The translations under genes and the position numbers were made by a program. This document shows positions 47,101 through 56,600 of a stretch of 64,000 nucleotides of DNA, piece by piece (within the stretch, counting starts at the first letter, position 1; every line of letters starts with the position of its first letter). The stretch covers positions 1-64,000 of the forward strand of contig CAIMWS010000539.1 in NCBI GenBank assembly GCA_903845125.1, given 5' to 3'. Origin of the DNA: an uncultured Verrucomicrobiota bacterium. Lineage in GTDB: Bacteria > Verrucomicrobiota > Verrucomicrobiia > Limisphaerales > UBA1319. The notes beneath the pieces are model-generated. The model was not told where the DNA came from. It saw only the letters and a program-made list of their open reading frames with translations, and searched no databases.

Positions 47101-47624
47101 AGGCCAATCGAGTTCCCTTGCCGGGCTATCGGTTCGACCGGAAAAGGCATGAAATCTCGGCGGAGGCATTCCGGCGAAAGGGCGGGAATCCCATCCCCGA
47201 AAAAACCGTGCCCCGGCCAGCGGTGGACCTGCCTCCGCGCGCGGAGGAATCCCATTTGATCCGGATCGTCAAAGCGGCATTTGCCAAAGTGTTGCCGGCG
47301 GGCCGGGAGGCGTTGGATCTGGCCCGGCCGCTGGATCAGTATGGCTTTGACTCGGCGATGGTGGTTGGGGTGACGGCGGAATTGGAAAAGCATTTCACCC
47401 GCGTGCCGCCAACCCTGTTTTTTGAATGTGGCACCCTGGGTGAGGTGGTGGAGTGCCTGCGCCAGGCATCGCCCAGGAACGGAAGCCTTGCCGAGGAAGA
47501 TTCCCGGGCCATGGCCAGCCCCGGTGAAGAATCGTCCGGGAAAGCCTTTAACATCGACCAAGTGGTGGAGGACATCCTATCCTATCGACTGTCGGCTGAG
47601 CAGGTTTTGGAGCGGCTTGAATGA
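43050..47624 (+). CDS. DUF2156/GNAT-like domain - PLP beta-eliminating lyase (SH-like) - KS0 - ACP
   Basis: A protein of 1524 residues starting at the ATGA overlap (the open frame upstream to 42825 overlaps the previous gene and is not used). Residues 1-365 resemble the C-terminal domain of lysylphosphatidylglycerol synthase (DUF2156, GNAT-like): FSLQGTRMRKLRYMVNR, then a C-terminal MEFAIVEMM and LSLGATW. Residues 368-750 resemble tryptophanase/tyrosine phenol-lyase: LFPFKHLILTQRGRDAE, NNATGGHPV, LVLDASR (Asp548, Arg551) and SLTKDFG, with Lys591 as the likely PLP lysine. KS 786-1210 has Cys948 and His1122 but Ala1082 instead of the first His, so it is non-elongating. ACP has Ser1435. The last 30 residues form a helical tail, probably for docking. 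In leinamycin-family PKSs, a DUF next to a PLP-dependent (thio)cysteine lyase inserts sulfur into the chain. I infer a similar role here, though that function has not been shown for this architecture. Confidence 0.93.
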   Translation: MNQQVIHEHELGKHPALEQLVREIDERHPPVGYERLLYPWLLIMPENQAYVRLILDQASQLIIPLLPIDEAAYEHLDAFSRTSGLAMLLVDRFHPWLAQTGLRLVPVGVLQNIELGAFSLQGTRMRKLRYMVNRFASSGKARTVEYTPQDRPPLPAMIELMEAWGKAKNNVIWHTALCMEHLLKGELPAGHRAFLTFLDDRLCSIIVVEAFGRLGCLMDQEFYDPENAPLGHMEFAIVEMMERLRKEGLQVLSLGATWHPFPFGDHPHTDPEGWAWIQKNQERPTLLGKIFAQGQSNYQFKKKFGVEGEPLFAYLPPAAPWSTILNYWTVFYEHSLTPAQLSEQLRKRWPAAGRPCPCLDRPDQRQAAWDQAQRFEDLACSASPLDLMSDTWFGRELEPVRKRTEWLKRQPVADSLPLLKQLFPFKHLILTQRGRDAEALFYGQYPKARRIILTAIPWTSTLMHQLGNGFTVVEVPVPAALDPGPDSLFKGECDLAALQAHLQRDASGVGMVGLELLNNATGGHPVRLSHVQQLRDLLQGYGVPLVLDASRIVRNAVLLQRYDPASQERDVWWLVRELLAGADYVVTSLTKDFGVPAGGLIATNDDALAARIRACQSAQGSVDLAKDLFIEQSLAGKEAIRLMVEEQLALTKSLQDRLADCGVPLCGPAYGHAIVVDCAKYLPDPESKAAREKFLRDLFIQTGVRGGIHQAGQQRQGRLARCIRLAFPLGLTRTHEELIFGKLQEFLAPRTAVAAAPPWRVSPSDDFSAFIPNEESAAVDPEPSGMEAIAIIGLSGRFPGADNHYEFWAGIQSGANFVQEVPGERWNHQEYFDPQLGKTFVPHKTRCKFGAFLKGHDLFDAGFFNLSDQEVVMMDPQERLAMEVVWSCIEDAGYTPSQLGHEVGLFAGVTYNEYQKLIPRTTHSCFLTSRLAYFFNFNGPAAALDTGCASSMAAMDAACQSVSSRRCRTALVIGSNVILHPDHYASLSPELSSAREPESMPFGDADGWIPAEGVVAILLKPLSQARRDRDHIYAVIKASALGQEGKTSWFAAFSPKRQADFLQRSFERAGISPATISYVEVAANGSPLGDAIELEGLAKAFRQGSQRDGCCPIGTVKANAGHGESVSTLLQLTKVLLQFKAGEIYPLPHPERRNPNIRIQETPFRFPAVIEAWDRPTFLVDGQRFSVPRRASISSFGGGGNMGHLILEEAPPGRDGPEPLASYLLPLSAQNVEQLRGKAAELLAFFDHLETLDAHWMETYGLIHIMHTLWLGRVAQAQRVAFVVADLEELKDQCQRFLRQEPHPGILVQGQGVAGNLDVPGLIESQNWPELGRQWVSGREIPWGRFFDSQKANRVPLPGYRFDRKRHEISAEAFRRKGGNPIPEKTVPRPAVDLPPRAEESHLIRIVKAAFAKVLPAGREALDLARPLDQYGFDSAMVVGVTAELEKHFTRVPPTLFFECGTLGEVVECLRQASPRNGSLAEEDSRAMASPGEESSGKAFNIDQVVEDILSYRLSAEQVLERLE
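44150..45300 (+). other. PLP-dependent beta-eliminating lyase domain (SH-like)
   Basis: Residues 368-750. Aligned by eye to tyrosine phenol-lyase/tryptophanase, it has the phosphate-binding QRGRDAE, an aromatic at the ring-stacking position (Trp458 for Phe), Asn519 in NNATGGHP, Asp548 (pyridine nitrogen), Arg551 and Schiff-base Lys591. It is shorter than those enzymes (about 380 versus about 460 residues), and the segment holding the leaving-group Tyr of tyrosine phenol-lyase is missing. This fits a lyase acting on a sulfur leaving group. Expected products are pyruvate, ammonia and a chain-borne thiol or persulfide (inference). Confidence 0.8.
45402..47490 (+). other. Module M12: KS0-ACP next to the lyase didomain
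   Basis: The KS has DTGC948ASS and NAGH (His1122), but the first His motif reads EVAANGS, with Ala1082 instead of His. The GGSNAH motif is also altered (GGGNMGH). ACP Ser1435 is in YGFDSAM. The module probably holds the chain without extending it while the attached DUF and lyase act. Confidence 0.83.
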
Positions 47625-47644
47625 ACGCACACAGCAAACCATGA
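47621..47644 (+). other. Seven-codon bridging ORF with ATGA overlaps on both sides
   Basis: ATG at 47621 overlaps the upstream stop (ATGA). After seven codons, its own stop overlaps the downstream ATG at 47641 (again ATGA). There is no recognisable ribosome binding site for the downstream gene, so terminating ribosomes may reinitiate here. It may be coincidental. Confidence 0.35.
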
Positions 47645-50600
47645 AAAAGAGCCTCATACGATCGATCCTTACGCTGGTTCAGGATGGCTCCATCCCGAAG
47701 GAAGCGGGAGTGCGGCTCTGTTTTGAAGCTCGCCAACTGGAAGCCCAGTCCACCCAGGACGGGGAGGCCGCGGAGGTGGCCATCATTGGTTTGGCGGGGC
47801 GTTACCCGCAGGCGCGGAATATAGATGAACTGTGGGCCATCCTGAAGGAAGGGCGGGATGCGGTTTCCGAAATCCCAGGCGATCGATGGGATTGGCGCGA
47901 TTACTTTCATCCGGATCCGGGCCAGGCTGGAGGGCTGGGCAAAAGCTACTGCAAATGGGGTGGTTTCCTGGATGGGCACGATGAATTTGATCCCTTCTTT
48001 TTCAACCTGTCCCCGCGGGAGGCGGATTATATGGATCTCCAGGAGCGTTTATTCCTGGAGGTGGCCTGGGAGGCCTTGGAAGACGCGGGTTACACCCGCC
48101 GTTACTTCGGGAAAATGAAGACCGCCAATCCCCGTTTCCGGGTGGGGGTTTTCGTGGGGGCGACGTGGCAGGAAGGCCAGCTATTCTCGGATTCGGACCA
48201 AAAGTGGCAGGGCCCCATCCTCTCCACCCACGCTTATAATATTGCCAACCGGATCTCCTATTTTTGTGGGTTTGAAGGGCCCAGTCTGACCATCGATACG
48301 GCCTGTTCCTCCTCCTTGACGGCGCTGCACCTGGCTTGGGAAAGCCTCCGGCAGGGGACCGCGGACCTGGTTTTGGTGGGGGGGGTAAACCTGTCCATTC
48401 ACCCGAACAAATACCAGGTTCTCTCCGGCGCCGGATTCGCCTCCAAGACGGGCCGCTGCCAGAGTTTCGGAAGCGGGGCGGATGGTTATGTGCCGGGCGA
48501 GGGGGTTGGGGCCTTGTTGTTAAAGGCCAAGGCCAGGGCGATCGCCGACGGGGACCATATTTATGGGATCATCAAAGCGAGCGCGATCAACCACGGCGGC
48601 AAGACCAATGGCTACACCGTGCCGAATCCGGCGGCCCAGGCCCGCGTGGTGAGCGAGGCGCTGCGCCAGGCGAAAGCAGACCCGCGGACGGTCAGCTATA
48701 TCGAGGCGCACGGCACGGGCACAGCCTTGGGGGATCCCATCGAAATTGCCGGCTTGGAAAAGGCATTCGGGAGTGGCCTCGGCGCCAAACAATTTTGCGC
48801 CATCGGTTCCATCAAAAGCAACCTTGGCCATTGCGAAGCTGCGGCGGGGATTGCGGGAGTCACCAAAGTCCTGCTGCAACTGGCCCATCGCCAGCTGGTG
48901 CCTACGATCCACACGGAAGTACTGAATCCGCGGATTGACTTTGCCAACTCCCCCTTCCGGGTTCAGCGCCAGTTGGAGGAATGGCCGCGTCCGGTCCTGG
49001 CGGCCGGCGGCGAGCGGCGGGAATACCCCCGGCTGGCGGGTGTTTCCTCCTTTGGCGCCGGGGGGGCAAACGCCCATGTGGTAATTGAAGAGGCTCCGCT
49101 GGAAGATTTGCGCGCAACGAAATTCAATCCGAGCCGGCCATTTGCGGTGGTCCTTTCCGCCCGGAACCAGGATCGGCTGGCCGCCCTGGCGAAACGCCTC
49201 TTGACGCACGTCCAGGCGGCGGCCGACCGCAGCCAGGAATACCTGGCCAATCTTGCCTACACCCTTCAGGTGGGCCGGGATGCCTTGGAAGAACGGCTGG
49301 CGTTTTCCGCAGTGTCCATGGACGAGGTCGAAGCCCGGTTGCGCCAGGCTTGCGGCCCGTCGGACTCTAACGAGGGTCTTTTCCGTGGGCGGGCGCAAAG
49401 TGGAACGAAACCCGAGCCGGGGCAGGCTGAAGCCGATCGGGCCGAGGCTTCTGCGGAAGAATCGGAAATGGAGCTCCTTTTAAAACGGTGGGTGCAGGGC
49501 GGGTTGGTCGATTGGGAAGCGCTGCACGCGGATGAGTCGCTGCGCCGCATCCGCCTGCCAGGTTATCCATTCGCCCGGGAGCGGCATCCCTTGAGCCGGG
49601 TGGTCCGCGAACAGCCCCAGGCAGTCCCGGCCTCCGCTCCGGCGGCACCCACGGTGGCGGTGGCCGGGGCGTGGGATGGGCTGAGCTACCTTCCGCTGTG
49701 GATGGAAAAACCGGCGGCTGTGGCCAGGCCGGCCAGGGATGCCGAAGCGCATCATATCCTGATTGTTCACGCTCCCGGCATGGCCGGCTTGGCGGAGGCG
49801 CTCGCCCGATATTATGGCCAGCACCAGCCATCGGCCCGATTGACCCGGTTGGGGATCGGCAGCGATTTGAAGCTCGATGATCCCGATGGCGGGTGGAGCC
49901 GGTTGGGGGATGTGCGTGCGATCGATCGCGTCTTTTTTTTGGCCGCCAGGGATCTGCGGGCCATAGGCGCGGAGGAACTGCGGACCGCCAAGGCCTGTGA
50001 GCAGGAACTACAGTTGCTGCGCCTGGCACGGATATTTGGCCAGCATGAGGAACTCCCGCTTTACGTGGTTTCCGCCCAGGCGCTTTGGACGGAGGATCCC
50101 GGCGATCTTCGCGGGGGTGGGGTGCCGGGCCTGGCTTGCGCCATTGCCCAGGGCAATCATCGCTTCCGGGTGAGGAACATTCAGGTGTCCACGGGTGATT
50201 TGGATGGCCCGGAGCGCAGGGAGTCCCTGGCGGCCCAAATAGCAGCGGAACCGCCCTCGGATCGGGCCTGCCCGGTCAGATTGTCCGGAGGAGTCCGGTT
50301 TGAACCATCCTTTGCCAGGTGGGATTGGGGACAGCGGGAGTCGGGCCTGAGGCCCGACGGAGTTTATGTGATCATTGGGGGAGGGGGCACCGTGGGCGGC
50401 GTGGTGACGCGGCACCTCATCCGGAATTATCAGGCCACTGTCGTTTGGATCGGCCGTCGGGCGGCGGCATCCGCGGAAATCGAGGCGGGGCTGGCGGCGC
50501 AGGACGTTAACGGCTGCCGACCCTTCTACATCCAGGCTGATGCCACCGAGCCAGACGCCATAAAGCGTGTGCTGGAAGTCGTCAAACAGCGGTGGAAGGC

Positions 50601-53600
50601 GGTTCACGGGGTGGTTTTCGCAGGCGTGGGGGCCTTCGGCAGCGACGATTCAGTGGCGCAGGTACCAGAGGCCGATTTTTGTCACCGGGTGGCCATCAAG
50701 ACGGTTGGGGTGCGGAATGTGCTCGAGGCGTTCCAGCAGGAGCCGCTGGACTTTTTTTGCCTCTTTTCCTCCATCCAGGCCTTTTCCTGGCTGTCCGCCC
50801 GGGATAGCGCGAGCTACGCCGCGGCGATCACCGGCGGGGATTCGGAAGCGGAAGCGTTTTCCCGCCAGGCCGGCTTTCCCGTCGGCCGCATTCATTGGGG
50901 ATTTTGGAAGGCCTCGGTCGAAGGCTCGCCGCTGCAAGCCAGCCTGCAGGGGCGTTTTGGCGCTCTGGAGGAGGGTGAGGCCTGCCAGTTCTTTGAGCAA
51001 TATACCGCGCTGTTGCGCCAGGGATGGGTGCGCCCGATGATTTGCATGCGGGCGATGGATGCGATTCGCCAGCTCATGGCTGGCGTCGATACCCAGGCCA
51101 TGAAGGTTGCCACCGGAACTGCCCATAGCGTCATTTCCGCCCGCTCTCAGAAAAATTCTTCGGTGGCGATTCAGCCAAGCCTCCAGGCGAATCAGGTGGC
51201 CTGGATGGAACTCGAAGAATGGCTGGCGAAACTCTTGTTGGTCCAGGTCCGGCAGATGGGAACCTTCTCGCCGGAGGGGCGGGCGAATACGGCGGTGGGC
51301 TGGCGCCAAGCGGCCCGCATCAGCGACAAGTATCATCGTTGGTGGGAGACTTGCTGCCTTCCCGCTCTGGCCGAACGGGGTTTCTTGAAACAGCGCGGCG
51401 GCGAGCAGGCCTTGGACCAGGCCGGGCAAATCGATGCCAGGGATCTTTGGCAGCGGTGGGAGCGCCAGATGGCAGCCTGGGAATCCAACGCCGACCTAAA
51501 GCCGGGCGTGCTCCTCGTTGACGCCTGCCTGCGGCGGCTGCCGGAGATATTGCGGGGCGAGTTGGCGGCCACCAGCATTCTCTTTCCCCAATCCTCGATG
51601 CAATCGGTGGGGGATGTTTACCAGGGGAATGCCATCGCCGACCTCTGCAATGCGGCGGTGGCGGAGGCGGTGGCGGATTACCTTAAGGAGCGGGTGCGTT
51701 TGGATCCCAAGGCGAAGCTGAGGATGATCGAGATCGGGGCGGGCACCGGGGCGACCACCGCGGCGGTTCTGCCCCGGCTGGCATCCTGGCAGGCCCATAT
51801 CGAATGCTATGATTACACCGACCTATCGAAGGCTTTCCTGCTGCATGCCGAGGATAGTTTTCGGCCGGAATTCAGTTTTCTGAAGACCGCGATATGCAAT
51901 ATTGAGCGGCCCCCCGCCGAACAGGATTTCGAGAGCGGGAGTTACGATGTCGTGGTGGCCAGCAATGTGCTGCACGCCACCGCCAACATCCGCCGCACCC
52001 TGCGCCATGCAAAATCGCTCCTGAAACGGCAGGGGCTGCTGGTGCTCAATGAGGCCACCCAAAAGACGTTGCTCGGCTGCCTGACCTTCGGCCTCCTGGA
52101 TGGCTGGTGGCTTTTCGAGGATGAGGCGTGGCGTATTCCTGGCGCTCCGTTGCTCGATCTTCACCGCTGGCGGCGGGTGCTCGAACTGGAGGGGTTCCAG
52201 AACGTAGCCGTGCCGCTGGAAGCCCCGGGATGGAGCGGCCAGCAGGTTCTGCTGGCGGAGAGTGATGGATTGATTGAATCCCGGGTTCCCCCGGCGCCGG
52301 TTGCTATGCGGCCGCCGCCGCCGGTTGAAATGATGAAAGCCCCGGCCAGCAAATTGGAAAAGGTGCCGGGCGGGGATTTTTCCCACCGGGTGGCGGAAGT
52401 GGTCCTGGCCAATATGGCCGGCACGCTGAGAACCACCCCCGACCAGATCGATCCGGCGCTTCCGTTTTCCGACTATGGATTGGACTCCATTCTGGGCGTG
52501 GGCTTTATAGGGGCGGTCAACGCGGAATTGGGCCTGGCCCTGAATGCCGCCGTTATTTTTGACCACACTAGCGTCAACCGGCTCACCAGCCATATCCTTA
52601 AAACCTGCCAGAAGGAACTGGCGGTCGCGATCGATCAACCGCCGCCGGCCGCCGCCATTGCCGCGGAATCCCCAGCCCATCCGGCACCGGCCTTGGTTCC
52701 CAAGCCTGAACCTGGCCTCCCACTTATTGCGGTCATTGGCCTGGCCGGCCAATTTCCTGGCGCTCGAAACGCCAGCCAGTTGTGGGAAAACCTCATGGCT
52801 GGCCAGGACGGGGTGGGGCGACTGCCGGCGGCCTATCTGAACGGGGATGCCGGCGGCAAACCGCTGTACCCGTGGGGCGGAGTCCTCGCCGACCGGGATT
52901 GCTTTGATTCCCTATTCTTCAATATCTCCCCGCGGGAAGCCGAAGCGATGCACCCGCATCAGCGATTGGTTTTGCAGGAGTCCTGGAAAGCGATCGAGGA
53001 CGCCGGGCTCAATCCGAAAGATTTGGAGGGATTGCGGGTGGGGATCTATGTCGGCGCCGAGCCGGCCGGGTATGTCATGCCCTCCTTCACCGGGGCGTCC
53101 GAGGCGCTCATTGCGTCCCGGCTTTCCTATTTCCTGAACCTGAAAGGCCCGGCCTTGGTGGTCAATACCGGGTGTTCCTCCTCCGCGACCGCCATTCACC
53201 TGGCCTGTGAAAGCCTGCGCCATCGCGAGTCCGACCTGGCCCTGGCCGGTGGGGTTTATGCCGGCATGCACCAGGCGGGACTGAGCGTTTTGGCGGAAAT
53301 CGGCATGCTTTCGCCCCGCGGCCAATGCCGCACCTTCGACGCGGCAGCCGACGGCACGGTCCTCTCGGAGGGGCTTGGGGTGGTGGTGCTGAAGCGGTTG
53401 GACGAGGCGCTGGCCGATGGCGATCCCATCCATGGCATCATCGCCGGCTCCGGCCTGAACCAGGATGGAGCCAGCAATGGGATCACCGCTCCCAATGGGG
53501 CTTCCCAGGAGGCGCTGATCATCGATGTTTACCGCCGGTTTAAAATTAACCCGGAACAGATCGGCTACTTCGAGGCGCATGGCACCGGGACCCGCCTGGG

Positions 53601-56600
53601 GGATCCGGTGGAGGCGAACGCTCTGATCCGGGCCTTTGGGGCCTTCACGCCGAAGCGGCATTTTTGCGTGATCGGCAGCACCAAAGCCCACCTCGGCCAT
53701 GCCTCCGCAGCGGCGGGAGTGATCGGCCTCATCCGGATTCTGCTTTCGATGCGCGCCCGCCGGATTCCCGGCTTGCTGCATTTCCAATCGCTTAATCCGC
53801 TCATCAGCTTCGAAAATTCCGCGTTCCATATCAACCGGGAACCGATGGAATGGAAGGGCACCGATGGCCAGCCTTTGATGGCCGCGATGAATGCCTTTGG
53901 GCACAGTGGCACGAATGTGCACCTCGTCGTCCAGGAACATATCGCCGAAGGCCGGCCAAGCCTCCAGTCCGGCGGGCCGGGCCTGGTGGTCTTATCCGCC
54001 AGGAATCCGGAGCGGCTGGCGGAAACCGTCCGCCAATTCCTGGATTTTTCCCGGGGCTGCCAGGACGCGGAATTGGCTGAAGTTTGTTACACCCTGCAGG
54101 TGGGGCGGGAGGCGATGAATGAGCGCCTCGGTTTGGTGGTGAAATCTGGGGAGGAATTGCGGGCGAAGCTGAACGCCTTTCTCGCGGGCGAGCCGCGAGT
54201 GGAAGGCCTCCTGCGGGGTTCGGCCAAAACCCACCGGGAAGCGCTGGCTGCCTTTCTGCAGGATGAAGATGCCGGCCAGGCGATCGTGGCCTGGTTCGCC
54301 AAGCGCAAATACAGCAAGTTACTCGATGTTTGGGTGAAGGGATTCCCCGTGGATTGGCGGCGGCTTTATCCGGGGCCAATCCCGCAGCGCCGGCATTTGC
54401 CCCCATACCCCTTCGCCAACGACCGGTATCCCACACCGCCGATGCCGGGCTTGGTGAATCCCACGTTGCCTGCCAGGGAGGTGGCGCTGGAAACCGGCCG
54501 CCAGAGTGGCCCTCCTCGGGCCTTGGCCGGGAGTGGGGCGGCCGTTCCTGGCCAGGCTTTGGGATCGCCCGCGGGCGAGGGCTGGGATGGGGTTTCCTTC
54601 GTGCCCGGCTGGGAGCCGCGCGCCGCGCAGCCGGAAAACCGCCTGGCTCCCCGCAACGTGCTGCTGGCCTATCATCCCTCGTTTTGCGGTTTCGAGGAGA
54701 GTATTAACAGCCATTACCGCCAGCTATCGCCGCCGGTTTCCCTGGTCGCGTGCGATCTATCAAAGGATCCAGCCGAACTCACGGCGGCCCTGGCCAAGAT
54801 GCCGCAACCCGATTGCTTCTACTTTTTGTCGATTCCCAATCCGCTCCCGAAGGGGAATCAATGCCAGCACCTCGCCGAAGACCTGGAAAAACACGAGCTG
54901 GCGCTCCTGCGCCTCTTGAAGGCCTTGAAGCAGCAAGCGTCCAGAACCGCCGTCATGGACGTTTTTATTTTGACGGCCGGCCACTATCGGGTGGGCCTCG
55001 AGGAGGTCGTGCCCACCGGTGGCGGAGTCACGGGGCTGGCCTATTCCCTCGCCCAGGGGGACCATCGGTTCCGGGTTCGCAATATCGATTTGTCCAGGGA
55101 GGATCTGGCCGGTGCGGATCGGCACGCCGCGTTGCTCGAGCAGATTCATGCAGAAGGCGCTTCCGGCCGGGGTGAGGTGGTCAAGTTGTGCGATGGCCTG
55201 CGCTTTGAGCGGACCTTCCACCGGTGGCATTGGGAGGGCTGGCGAACCGGCTCGGGCCTCCGGCCGGGAGGGGTTTATGTCATTCTGGGCGGGAGCGGGG
55301 TGGTGGGCGGGGTCATCACCCGTGGCCTGATGCAGCATCACGGTGCGCGGGTGGCCTGGCTGGGACGCAGATCCCGGGAGGATGCGGGCCTCCAGGCGCA
55401 GTTGCGCGCCTGCACGCAGGGGGGGCAGGGGCCGGATTACTATGAAGCTGATGCCCTCCAGCCCGAGTCGCTGGCGCGGGCGGTGGCCCAGATCAAGCAA
55501 CGCTATGGAAAGATCCAGGGCGCCGTCTTTGCCGGATTGATTTTCGATCCGAAGAACGACCTGGAGCATACTACGGAGGAAACCTTCGCGCAAATCTTGG
55601 GCCTCAAGGCGCTGGGAGGTTTTAATTTTTACCAATGCCTGAGGGCGGAGGATCTGGATTTCCTGTGCTTTTTTTCCTCCATCCAGGCTTTTCCGTTTCT
55701 GCCGGCCCGGGAAAGTTGCGGTTACGCCGCGGGCATCACTTTTGCGGATACGATGGCGGGGTGTTTGGGGCCGGAGGCGCCTTTCCCGGTGGGGGTCATC
55801 AACTGGGGATACTGGGAACGGTCCGTTGCCGGGACGGAGCTGGAAGCGCGGCTGGCCGAGCGTTTTGGATTGATTTCGGACCTGGCAGGTTTCGGCTTCT
55901 TTGAACGGTTCACCCATCTGCTCCGGAACTGCGCCGCCCGCCAGATGGTTTGCATGGGCACGGCGGAGCGCGTCCAAACCTTGATGGGCTGCCCCAAGGC
56001 GGATCTCTTTTCGGCCCAGGAGGCGACGGCGGGCAGCCTCGTTCCCGGATTATTCCCGGATAGCCCGGAGCGCCTGGCCGAGGTGCAGAACCTGGTTGAG
56101 GAAAATCCGCTCCCCACTTTCGAGCCGTGGATGATCCGCCTGCTCGCCGCGCAACTGCGGCGCATGGACGCCTATGGCCACGACGGGGCTTTAAAAAGCG
56201 CGCACGAAATGCAGTCCGCCGGTTTGCTGGTGGAACATTACCGGCCTTGGTGGGAGGAGTGCCGGGGCTGGGTGGAGCGTGCCGGCGGCCAGCCAATTTC
56301 CATGCCAAACCCCAACGATGTTTGGGAACTGTGGGATCGTGAAAAACCGGCTTTCCTGGGGAATCCCAATCTCCGGTGGGCGGTGGAGTTGGTTGAAAAC
56401 TGCCTGCGGAACCTGCCGGCAGTCCTCAAAGGTGAGGTCCAGGCAACCAACATCCTTTTCCCGAAGGCCTCCCTGCTGCCGGTTGAACATATTCATCGAG
56501 GCAACGCCCTGGCTGATTGCCTGAATGGGATCGTGGCCGATTCCCTGGCGCGTTATGTGCAGCATCGCCTCCAAGCGGACCCGGGGGCGGCGATCCGGAT

